DNA from: JAHFUA01 sp963808725 | GTDB taxonomy: Bacteria > Acidobacteriota > Terriglobia > Terriglobales > Acidobacteriaceae | Direction of reading: 5' to 3' | NCBI GenBank assembly: GCA_963808725.1 | Contig: CAWEGO010000001.1 | Span: forward strand, 992,001 to 1,056,000 | Length of the DNA stretch: 64,000 bases | Shown: in pieces, positions 57,328-64,000 of the stretch | Numbering within the stretch: the stretch's first letter is position 1 | How the letters are laid out: every line of letters starts with the position of its first letter | Made by a program: the position numbers and the translations under genes | Notes under the pieces: generated by a model | Seen by the model: the letters and a program-made list of their open reading frames with translations, nothing else | Database searches by the model: none | What the model was told of the DNA's origin: nothing

Positions 57328-57914
57328 CAGCGGTTCTCCTTTGGTACCTGAGGAACGTACTGGGCCACGATGGTGAAGTCGATTCCGGGCGAGCCGCCGG
57401 GGGTATCGGAAGGGCGCTCCACCCGCAACTGCGGCTCGCGGAAGGTGGGCGATTCCTCCATGTGGCGCAGCAGTTCGTTGGCTTTCTCCCGCGAATCGCC
57501 GATGGCTTCCAGGTGGATTTCCAGTTGGTTGCTGAGGTTCACATCGGGATGGATGGAGACGATGCGCACCCGCGGCGGAACGATCCTTTCCAGGTCGGAG
57601 AAGACCTGCGTCCAGGAGAAGGCCTTGCGCACGATCAGGGCGTTGAGGAAGCGCGACTTGTCGCGCACGTCGCGGTTCGCTGGCCGGTTGAGGATGGCCT
57701 CGTCGTCGGCGCGCTCGCGGTCGACCTCCGCGATCTGGCTGCGTTCCTGCGCCACCTTGCGGGCGATGTCGCGCGAGGCGCGGTGCGACCTCACCACCAG
57801 GGTGATGAGCAAGGCGGTGATCACTGCCAGCGCCAGCAACAGCCCGACCCACTGCAGGTAGAAGCGCTGCGCATCTTCGTAGGGCTGGCTCGCGAGATTG
57901 ATCCGGCTACGCAT
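57327..57914 (-). CDS. pilN: Type IV pilus assembly protein PilN
   Basis: The start is ATG 57914. The 195-aa protein begins MRSRINLASQPYEDAQRFYL; the short INL(A/L)xxP motif of PilN binds PilM. A membrane helix follows (WVGLLLALAVITALLITLVV), then a coiled coil and a ferredoxin-like domain (VRIVSIHPDVNLSNQLEIHL). It bridges cytoplasmic PilM and PilO. It overlaps pilO and is 81 bases downstream of pilM, with repeats in the gap. Confidence 0.87.
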   Translation of the reverse strand: MRSRINLASQPYEDAQRFYLQWVGLLLALAVITALLITLVVRSHRASRDIARKVAQERSQIAEVDRERADDEAILNRPANRDVRDKSRFLNALIVRKAFSWTQVFSDLERIVPPRVRIVSIHPDVNLSNQLEIHLEAIGDSREKANELLRHMEESPTFREPQLRVERPSDTPGGSPGIDFTIVAQYVPQVPKENR

Positions 57915-57916
57915 CT

Positions 57917-57990
57917 TTAGGTCAAAATCCTTAGGTTAAAATCCACCACGGAGACATTCCCTTTCAAAATCCTCCGTGCTTCTGTGGTGG
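57917..57990. repeat. Tandem 14-mer plus imperfect inverted repeat between pilM and pilN
   Basis: TTAGGTCAAAATCC (57917-57930) is followed directly by TTAGGTTAAAATCC (57931-57944). Overlapping this, CCACCACGGAG (57943-57953) faces CTCCGTG...GTGGTGG (57972-57990), an interrupted inverted repeat. The second arm resembles the CTCTGTGGTGG-type intergenic repeats scattered in acidobacterial genomes. Confidence 0.65.
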
Positions 57991-57995
57991 GTGTT

Positions 57996-58889
57996 TCATG
58001 CTACCAGTGCTCCCAAAACTCCCGCCAGCAGCGAAGCCGGCGCCGAACCTTCCTTGCCCTCAAGGTGGCGCCCGGTGACCAGGCTCTGGACGCGCAAGCC
58101 GATCTGCGCCTCCAGCGCCGAGGTGATATCGGCCATCGAAGGCAACCCGCTCACCAGCACGCGTTCCACCTTGGCCCCGTAAGTGTCTTCGTAGAAGACG
58201 ACCGAAGGATAAACGTCGGCCGCGATCTGGGCGCCGCTCACGGCGGCGCCGCTGGCATTTTCCAGCGTGCGCAGCAGGCGCAATTGGTCCTGGTCCACCA
58301 CCGCCACGCTGATGCTTACCGAATCCACCTTGACCACCAGGGTGGGAGCGCCGGTGTCCACCAGGCCTAGCGCTGCCAGCATAGAAGGCACGACTACCCC
58401 GGGACTGTAGCCGGCATCGCGGAACGCCGACTCGTACTCCTCCAGCACCGGCTGGGGTGAGACCGCCGCCAGCACCTGCACGTGCCCGTTCGTGTGATGG
58501 GCCTGGTAGGAAAGCGCCGCCTGGTCCACGTTGAAGGGAAGGGATTTTTTCAGGCGGAAGCGAACCACACCTTCGGCGTCCTGCCGCTTGTCGGGCAGGG
58601 TGTCGAAATCCAGCATGACCACACGCACGGCCGCGTCGGGAAGCACGGCGATCACGTCGCGCGAGCGGTCCTGCACCGCCGCCAGCGCCTCGGCAATGGC
58701 CAGGCGCAGCACCTGCCCTTCCAACACATTGAGGTTGCCCAGGTTGGGCACCACGGCCCCCGCCGGCAGCGAATGGCTGGAGCAGAGTTCGACGCGCCCG
58801 CTGGCGGAAGCGCGCGCCGCCACCACGCGGTCGGCCGCCACTTCGCAGGCCAGATGCGGCCGCGCCGTCGATTTAGAGAGGGTTGGCAT
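57996..58889 (-). CDS. pilM: PilM-like actin-fold pilus assembly ATPase
   Basis: The start is ATG 58889; the product is 297 aa. It has the actin-like fold seen in PilM/GspL N-domains: RDVIAVLPDAAVRVVMLDFD, RFRLKKSLPFNVDQAALSYQ, VVVPSMLAALGLVDTG, APTLVVKVDSVSISVAVVDQ and VERVLVSGLPSMADI. It is somewhat shorter than typical PilM (about 340 aa). It is cytoplasmic and recruited to the membrane by PilN. It heads the pilM-N-O-P group and is separated from pilB by a 360-base repeat-rich spacer. Confidence 0.82.
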   Translation of the reverse strand: MPTLSKSTARPHLACEVAADRVVAARASASGRVELCSSHSLPAGAVVPNLGNLNVLEGQVLRLAIAEALAAVQDRSRDVIAVLPDAAVRVVMLDFDTLPDKRQDAEGVVRFRLKKSLPFNVDQAALSYQAHHTNGHVQVLAAVSPQPVLEEYESAFRDAGYSPGVVVPSMLAALGLVDTGAPTLVVKVDSVSISVAVVDQDQLRLLRTLENASGAAVSGAQIAADVYPSVVFYEDTYGAKVERVLVSGLPSMADITSALEAQIGLRVQSLVTGRHLEGKEGSAPASLLAGVLGALVA

Positions 58890-59252
58890 ACGTTTCTACA
58901 AGCTATCTAAGTCATTCGGAGGAGCACGGCTTCAGCCGTGGTGTAACCACCCTCCTCAACCATTGTCATCCCGAGCGAAGCGCGAGGCGAGTCCGCGAGC
59001 TGAGCGCGAGTCGAGGGATCTTGGGTTGTGTCGATGTCCCCTGATTTCTCAATATCACGCTGGAGAAAACCAGGATTCCTCGCCTCGCCTCACTCGCGAA
59101 AGCTCGCTCGGGCGGGCTCGGAATGACAATACAACATAAGGGTCCTAACGGCACCCTTCGACTTCGCTCAGGGCAAGCTTGAAGTCGCGCCCTGACACGT
59201 GATTACCCCCGCTGTCTTCTTGAAACGTGAAACTTGAAAACGTGAAGCTTCA
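58890..59252. repeat. Repeat-rich spacer with a MITE-like inverted repeat
   Basis: A perfect hairpin CACGGCT-TC-AGCCGTG lies at 58925-58940. Then a 169-base unit at 58962-59130 has end repeats ATTGTCATCCCGAGC and, inverted, ATTGTCATTCCGAGC (14 of 15 matching), with further internal pairing (GAGGGATCTTGG against CCAGGATTCCTC). It resembles the small palindromic elements common between genes in Acidobacteria. Short direct repeats of GAAACGTGAA/AAAACGTGAA lie at 59221-59246. No gene is present. Confidence 0.7.
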
Positions 59253-60896
59253 TTATCTCGTCGTCTCGATGAAGGTGACCTTGTTGACCTCCTTCAGGGT
59301 GGTAGCCCCGCACTTCACCTTGGCCAGCGCGGACTCGCGCAGGAAGCGCATGCCTTCCTCGCGGGCGGCGCGGCGGATCTCCGAGGTCGGCCGCTTTTCC
59401 AGGATCATCTCCCGGATGCGGTCGGTCAGGTCCAGCAACTCGTGGATCGCGGTGCGGCCGCGGAACCCGGTGCCGGAGCACTCCATGCAACCCTCGCCTT
59501 CATAGAACGGCACGCTGCCCCAAACTTGCGGATCCAGGCCGCTGCTTTCCAGCACCTCGGGAGGATAGTAAACCTTTTTCTTGCACGAGTCGCAGATCAG
59601 GCGTACCAGCCGCTGCGCCAGGATGCAGTTCAGGGCAGACACGAAATAATACGGCTCCACGCCCATGTTGAGGAAGCGTCCGATCACGTCCACCACGTTG
59701 TTGGCGTGCACGGTAGTGAACACCAGGTGGCCGGTGAGCGCCGACTGGATGGCGATCTGCGCCGTCTCGGTGTCGCGGATTTCGCCCACCATGATCTTGT
59801 CGGGATCATGGCGCAAAATGGAGCGCAGGCCGCGGGCAAAGGTCAGGCCTTTCTTCTCGTTGACCGGGATCTGGGTGACGCCGCGGATCTGGTACTCCAC
59901 CGGATCCTCGATGGTGACGATCTTGTCTTCCTCGCTCTTGATCTCGTTGAGCCCGGCATAGAGGGTGGTGGTCTTGCCGCTGCCGGTCGGGCCGGTGACC
60001 AGCACCATGCCGTAGGGTTCGGCGATGTAGCGGCGGAAGCGGCGCAGGTCGTCGTCGCTGAACCCCACCACGTCGAGGGTGAGGTTGCGGAACTTCTCGC
60101 TCATCGATTCTTTGTCCAGCACGCGCAGCACGGCGTTCTCGCCGTGGACCGTGGGCATGATGGACACGCGGAAGTCGATGGAGCGGCCGGCGTAGCGCAC
60201 ACGGAAGCGCCCGTCCTGGGGCACGCGGCGCTCGGCGATGTCCAGTTCGCTCATCACCTTGATGCGGCTGATGATGGTGGAGTGGTGCTCGCGGCCGATG
60301 GGCGGCATGGCCTGCTGCAGCACGCCGTCGATGCGGTACTTGATGACCGAGGAATCGTCGCGCGACTCGATGTGGATGTCGCTGGCCCGCCGCTGCAGGG
60401 CGGTGAAGATGGTGGTGTCCACCAGGCGGATGATGGGACTGGCTTCGCCTTCCGCGGTCAGGCGCTCGATGGAAATGGTCTCTTCGCTGTCATCCTCCTT
60501 GATGACGTCGAGGGCGAAGCCTTCGCTGGCCTCCTCCAGCACGCGCTGCGACTGCTCCGTCTTTTTGAGCAGGTCGGAGATCTGCGACAGGGTGGCGACC
60601 TTGGTGATCAGCCGCTTGCCCAGCAGCAGGCCGACCTCGTCGATCTTCATGAGCTGGCTGGGATCGGCGATGGCGATGACCAGGTTGCCGTCAAGCTCCT
60701 CCAGCGGGACGAAGTCGTAGCGAAACATCAGGTCTACGGGAACGGTGCGGAACAGGTCGTGGTGCTTGTGGAAATTGCGCAGGTCCACGAACTCGCAGCG
60801 ATAGCGCTGTGCCAGATCGCGGGCGCGCGCCTCCTCCGCGGCATGGTCCACCGGACCGCCGGTGCCGTTCACGAACAATGGTGTCTTGCCAGCCAT
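59253..60896 (-). CDS. pilB: Type IV pilus / type II secretion assembly ATPase
   Basis: The start is ATG 60896; the product is 547 aa. Residues 25-115 form the GspE/PilB N-terminal domain (VPLEELDGNLVIAIADPSQL). The ATPase has SDIHIESRDD, Walker A VTGPTGSGKTTTLYAG (about 300-315), Asp box TIEDPVEYQ, Walker B DKIMVGEIRDTETA, and a His box. A tetracysteine zinc site (CDSCKKK ... CMECSGTGFRG) is typical of PilB/GspE. It powers pilus or pseudopilus extension. It follows pilC by 27 bases. Confidence 0.94.
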   Translation of the reverse strand: MAGKTPLFVNGTGGPVDHAAEEARARDLAQRYRCEFVDLRNFHKHHDLFRTVPVDLMFRYDFVPLEELDGNLVIAIADPSQLMKIDEVGLLLGKRLITKVATLSQISDLLKKTEQSQRVLEEASEGFALDVIKEDDSEETISIERLTAEGEASPIIRLVDTTIFTALQRRASDIHIESRDDSSVIKYRIDGVLQQAMPPIGREHHSTIISRIKVMSELDIAERRVPQDGRFRVRYAGRSIDFRVSIMPTVHGENAVLRVLDKESMSEKFRNLTLDVVGFSDDDLRRFRRYIAEPYGMVLVTGPTGSGKTTTLYAGLNEIKSEEDKIVTIEDPVEYQIRGVTQIPVNEKKGLTFARGLRSILRHDPDKIMVGEIRDTETAQIAIQSALTGHLVFTTVHANNVVDVIGRFLNMGVEPYYFVSALNCILAQRLVRLICDSCKKKVYYPPEVLESSGLDPQVWGSVPFYEGEGCMECSGTGFRGRTAIHELLDLTDRIREMILEKRPTSEIRRAAREEGMRFLRESALAKVKCGATTLKEVNKVTFIETTR

Positions 60897-60923
60897 CGAA
60901 CTCCTAGATTCTCTCCCCGCTTC

Positions 60924-62141
60924 CTAAGTCGGCTTGACGCCACCCGCGCCCAGGCTGAAGATAGGAAGGTACAACGATATCAGCACGAAAGCCACTATGC
61001 CGCCCATGAAGATCAGAATGACGGGCTCGATCAGCGAGAGCGCGGCCACCAGGGCGGTCTGCACGTCCTCTTCGTAGAAGTCGGCCACCGAGTTCAGCAT
61101 CGCCGGCAAAGCCCCGGTGGACTCACCCACCTCGATCATCTCCACCGCCAGGTCGGGGAAGACGCCGGCTTCTTCCAGGCTGTGCGCCAGGGGACTGCCT
61201 TCGCGCACCTTTTCCGCCGCCTTCATGGTCGCACTGGAGATGAGACGGCTCTGCATGGAATCGGCAGCGGTCTGGAGCGCCGGCATCAGGGGAATTCCGC
61301 CCGCTAGCAAGGTGGAGAGCATGCGTGAGAACATGCCCACCTGGTACTTCAGCCAGATGGAACCCACCAGGGGCAGCGCCAGCCGGATCCGGTCCAGCCG
61401 TTGCGATCCGCTCTCCGACTTGCTCCAGTGCCACATCACGAACAGTGCGGCAAAGATCGCGGGGAAGATGATGTAGAAGTAGCTCCGAACGGCCGTCCCG
61501 ACCGTCAGCGTGAAGACGGTGATCTTGGGCAGTTCCGCCCCGAAATCGGCGAACAGGGCCTGGAATTTGGGAATCACGAAGTTCAGCAGCACGGTCAGGA
61601 TCAGGATCACGCCGCCCACCAGCAGGGCCGGATACACCAGCGAGGCCAGCAGCTTTCTCCGCACCGACGAGGCCACCCGCTGGAAGGCGATGTAGCGGGT
61701 GAGCACTTCCTCCAGGTTGCCGCTCTTCTCCCCTGCCAGCAGCGTGGTGGTGTAGATCTTGGGGAAGAGGCCCTGCGCCAGGAAGGCATCGGAAAGCAAT
61801 TCGCCGCTGCGCACGCGATCGCGTACGTTCTCCAGCACGGCGCGGAAGACAGGACTCTTCTGCCGCTTCAGCAGCAGGTCGAGCGAGGTCAAAATGGGGA
61901 GTCCGGCTTTGATCAGGGTCAGGAACTGCGCGTTGAAGATCACGAACTCGTCCAGTTTGACTTTGCGCCGGCGGCGCAGGGTCAGGCTTCCCCCGGCGAG
62001 CACGCCGCGCGGCTTCACCCAATAGACCAGGAATCCCTGCTGCGAGAACCGCTCGCGCACGTCTTCCTGCGAGGGGCCGTTCTCCACCTGTTCGAGCACC
62101 CTCCCGCGCTCGTCCGCCATTCGAATGAGGAACTCTGCCAT
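60924..62141 (-). CDS. pilC: Type IV pilus inner-membrane platform protein PilC/GspF
   Basis: The start is ATG 62141; 405 aa. Two GspF domains are visible: FVIFNAQFLTLIKAGLPILT near residue 70 and GMFSRMLSTLLAGGIPLMPA near 270. Each is followed by a family-typical segment (ALLVGGVILILTVLLNFVIP; EPVILIFMGGIVAFVLISLY). The family signature VEMIEVGESTGALPAMLNSV is present. It forms the inner-membrane platform that PilB turns. The frame is intact and first in the pilus gene group. Confidence 0.93.
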   Translation of the reverse strand: MAEFLIRMADERGRVLEQVENGPSQEDVRERFSQQGFLVYWVKPRGVLAGGSLTLRRRRKVKLDEFVIFNAQFLTLIKAGLPILTSLDLLLKRQKSPVFRAVLENVRDRVRSGELLSDAFLAQGLFPKIYTTTLLAGEKSGNLEEVLTRYIAFQRVASSVRRKLLASLVYPALLVGGVILILTVLLNFVIPKFQALFADFGAELPKITVFTLTVGTAVRSYFYIIFPAIFAALFVMWHWSKSESGSQRLDRIRLALPLVGSIWLKYQVGMFSRMLSTLLAGGIPLMPALQTAADSMQSRLISSATMKAAEKVREGSPLAHSLEEAGVFPDLAVEMIEVGESTGALPAMLNSVADFYEEDVQTALVAALSLIEPVILIFMGGIVAFVLISLYLPIFSLGAGGVKPT

Positions 62142-62257
62142 GAGGATATTAGTAAGAGTCTAACACTCCTAAGTAGCTGATTCCGGCACTGCCGCCGCCT
62201 CCCGGCATCCAAAGGGGCACGTTACTTTTGGGTATGTCCCGCTTTCTGCTTCCCGCC

Positions 62258-62962
62258 TCACGGCGTCAGGCCTTCCGTCTCGATCAGCTCCACCCCGGGG
62301 GGAGGCGAAAAGCGGAACCGCTGATCGGCGATGGGTAGGTTCTCGCGCTGGCTACCGAAACGGTACTCTGCACTCGACCCATCCACCTCATTGACCACCA
62401 TGCGCGTAATCTCTCCCTCCGGGGTCACCTCCAGCAGCACGCTGGAGACGCGGTCCTCCATACCCTTGGGTATACCGCGCAGCACGATGTCGCCCGGTGT
62501 TGCCGGCGAAACCTCCGCCGCCAGCGACAGCCCGGTAAGTTCCTTTTCCAGCTTGGCCTTACCCAGCAGATAACGCAGCGGCGAGCGCAGATCGTCCAGT
62601 TTCTTCACCGCCGCCTTGCGCGCCTGGCGTTCCCCCGGAACGTAAAACCACGCCCACTTGCCGTCGGTGACGAATACCTTCGGCTGCGGTTCCCGATAGT
62701 CCCACAGCATTTTGCCGGGACGCTTCAGCCAGAGCACCCCGGATTCACTTTTAGACACCCCAGCGCCGCGATAAGTCTCGGTGAAGTCGGCCTGAAGAGT
62801 TTCCAGGTGGTTGTAACGCTGATCCACTTTGGCGGCGATCTCCGGTACTGTGGTGGCCGCGGCGGCAATGCCGGCCGCGAAGAGAAGGCACACTGCCATA
62901 CTCGCGAAGACACTGCCCTCTGGGCTTCGGAACTGCTGCCGAACTGCGCTGCGTGCCTGCAT
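62258..62962 (-). CDS. lolA: LolA-family outer-membrane lipoprotein carrier
   Basis: The start is ATG 62962; 234 aa. A signal peptide spans about residues 20-36 (ASMAVCLLFAAGIAAAA) after an unusually long basic N-terminus, so a later start (such as GTG or ATG near residue 18-22) is possible. The LolA barrel is evident: RYNHLETLQADFTETYRG, GVLWLKRPGKMLWDYREPQP, VTDGKWAWFYVP, and SVLLEVTPEGEITRMVVNE. It carries lipoproteins across the periplasm. It is separate from pilC by 116 bases. Confidence 0.88.
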   Translation of the reverse strand: MQARSAVRQQFRSPEGSVFASMAVCLLFAAGIAAAATTVPEIAAKVDQRYNHLETLQADFTETYRGAGVSKSESGVLWLKRPGKMLWDYREPQPKVFVTDGKWAWFYVPGERQARKAAVKKLDDLRSPLRYLLGKAKLEKELTGLSLAAEVSPATPGDIVLRGIPKGMEDRVSSVLLEVTPEGEITRMVVNEVDGSSAEYRFGSQRENLPIADQRFRFSPPPGVELIETEGLTP

Positions 62963-63000
62963 AGGAAACGGTGCAAGAGCTAAGGGCTAAAAGCCAGCAA

Positions 63001-63921
63001 CTACTTGGATTCGCTTGGCTGCTGCGGGGATGGTTCCTCCGCGAGCCCTTTGGTAATGAACGGCAAATCCTCCGGAACTTGCACCAGTACCCGTCCGGCC
63101 GGGGTCAAGCGGTAGGGCCTGCGGGTGGGATCAAGGGGCACGCCACGCAGATATCCCTCCGCCACCATCTCGCCCCAGTTGGCGGGCCAGCGCCTGGTGC
63201 GCTCGTGGAAGCCAGCCACCCGTTTCTCCAGCAGAGAGACTTCCTCGTCCACCTGGAGCGCCCGCAGATGCTTGGCAGCATTAGCGCGGATATCATCATT
63301 GTCCGTAGTCTGATAGAGGCTCGACCACAGGAAGCGGGCGGTCTGGAGGTTGCCGGCATGCTGCGACATTTGGGCGGCCATCACCTTCATCCAGGGCAGC
63401 GCGCCCGGAACGCGCGAGCCGCGCTCAAAGGCATCGGCCGCAGCCGAGTAGTCGTGGCGCTCGAAGTAATGGATGAATCCCAGGTTGTAGTAGAGCCTCC
63501 ACTCAGAGGGATTCTCGCGGACACCGCGTTCCACCAGGCGAACCGCAGCGTCCGGATCGCCCGCGCCCTCCGGCGGCTTCTGCGCCAGAAAGGTTGCTCC
63601 GAATTCATAGGCGACGGTCAGATGCGGGTCGAGGCTGGTGGCGATGTCGAGCAGCGGCGGCAGCAGTTTGTAATTCTTGGAGTGCAGGTGGTGCTGCTGG
63701 CCGAAGTACTGCACCGCGCGTGTCCAATAGATGTCGGCCAGCAGGCCGTTGTAACCCAGGCTCATGCGCTGGAGAATTTTGGGCGAAGGAACGTAAAGCG
63801 CCTCTTCCGCCGTCGCGCCCGCGCGGAGGTGGTCGAGCCGACGCACCGTCAGGCTGGCGCCGGCCAGCGAAGCGGCTAGCACGACGGCAGTGATCGGAAC
63901 AGTGCTTCTCCGCGCGCTCAC
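63001..63921 (-). CDS. Membrane-anchored TPR-type protein
   Basis: GTG 63921 is chosen because it overlaps the stop of the permease gene (GTGA), typical of translational coupling; the frame is open further upstream only within that gene. The 306-aa product has an N-terminal membrane segment (VPITAVVLAASLAGASLTV). TPR-like helices follow: LLADIYWTRAVQYFGQQHHL, DPDAAVRLVERGVRENPSEW, RLYYNLGFIHYFERHDYSAA, AADAFERGSRVPGALPWM. The C-terminal part resembles the 'EGYLRGVPLDPTRRPY' segment of other acidobacterial TPR proteins. The role is unknown; it is likely a partner of the ABC-type transporter. Confidence 0.75.
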   Translation of the reverse strand: MSARRSTVPITAVVLAASLAGASLTVRRLDHLRAGATAEEALYVPSPKILQRMSLGYNGLLADIYWTRAVQYFGQQHHLHSKNYKLLPPLLDIATSLDPHLTVAYEFGATFLAQKPPEGAGDPDAAVRLVERGVRENPSEWRLYYNLGFIHYFERHDYSAAADAFERGSRVPGALPWMKVMAAQMSQHAGNLQTARFLWSSLYQTTDNDDIRANAAKHLRALQVDEEVSLLEKRVAGFHERTRRWPANWGEMVAEGYLRGVPLDPTRRPYRLTPAGRVLVQVPEDLPFITKGLAEEPSPQQPSESK

Positions 63922-64000
63922 TTCAGATTCCTGTACTCGAACACCAGAATCGCCGCGCAAACCGCTGCCGCCGCGTAGAGCAGCGAGTACACGGTGTTGT
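63918..64000 (-). CDS. C-terminal end of an ABC-2-type permease (5' part outside window)
   Basis: Only 26 codons are visible. They encode a terminal membrane segment TVYSLLYAAAAVCAAILVF followed by EYRNLK and a stop at 63918. This matches the last helix of many ABC-2-type permeases, which end in a short basic tail. The overlap with the TPR gene indicates one operon. Confidence 0.5.
   Translation of the reverse strand, partial: NTVYSLLYAAAAVCAAILVFEYRNLK

Noticed and set aside
59442..61307. 621-codon open frame antisense to pilB and pilC
   Set aside because: Composition is His/Asp/Gly-rich as expected from the complement of GC-rich genes; both sense genes carry clear catalytic motifs.

Overview
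The window looks like a chromosomal segment of a soil- or sediment-type Acidobacteriota bacterium. This is inferred from gene content and GC-rich codon use: an acidobacterial-type OmpA-family protein, a small CPTCG protein, a Crp-family regulator, a SYLF protein, the pilus gene set, and AAGGAG ribosome sites nearly everywhere. No rRNA operon or other taxonomic marker is present. Many otherwise well-conserved genes carry single-base frameshifts (at least 17 across the window), so part of the sequence may be an error-containing assembly and some 'pseudogenes' may be intact in the organism.

Layout. 1-5.8 kb: a cut-off OmpA-family gene, small hypothetical proteins, a Crp/Fnr-type regulator, an AI-2E-family membrane protein, and a fused pair of broken genes (LysE-type exporter and enoyl-CoA hydratase). 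5.9-11.8 kb: single genes for detoxification or stress functions (cupin, DUF6582-like, quinone-oxidoreductase-like, UBP zinc finger, VOC, metallo-beta-lactamase fold), ending in a chimeric ORF and a decayed tyrosine integrase. 11.8-13.9 kb: SYLF protein, an 850-base stretch without a convincing gene, and a glycine-rich stress protein.

14.1-27.7 kb (plus strand): a tightly overlapping cluster of glucan phosphorylase, debranching enzyme, HAD phosphatase, acetate kinase, phosphoketolase and P-type H+-ATPase, followed by PPK2 and an aquaporin. 27.7-30.2 kb: remains of a mobile element (IS91-type transposase, broken ParB-like gene, excisionase-like HTH protein, tRNA-Gln-like sequence, integrase tail). 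30.2-42.1 kb (minus strand): a second cluster running toward the first, with glycogen phosphorylase, phosphoglucomutase, an internally deleted malQ, Pgi, 6-phosphogluconate dehydrogenase, glucose-6-phosphate dehydrogenase, 6-phosphogluconolactonase and a second debranching enzyme.

Together the two clusters describe a route from stored glycogen to glucose-1-P and glucose-6-P, then either oxidation to pentose-P with NADPH or isomerisation to fructose-6-P, then phosphoketolase cleavage to acetyl-P, and ATP plus acetate. A proton pump and a polyphosphate kinase that could use or buffer the ATP lie beside it. This is the most notable biology in the window. No pentose-P epimerase, transketolase or transaldolase is seen, so the route needs genes elsewhere.

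42.2-50.5 kb is ordinary core genome: cation efflux, parvulin-type isomerase, epimerase, ubiE/menG, aroB, nadB, TerC. 50.8-55.2 kb holds a frameshifted gamma-glutamyltransferase and a heavily frameshifted sodium:solute symporter. 55.3-62.1 kb encodes a type IV pilus / type II secretion-like machine (pilC, pilB, pilM, pilN, pilO, pilP-like, pseudopilin-like) with repeat-rich spacers. The right edge has LolA, a TPR protein and the end of an ABC-type permease.
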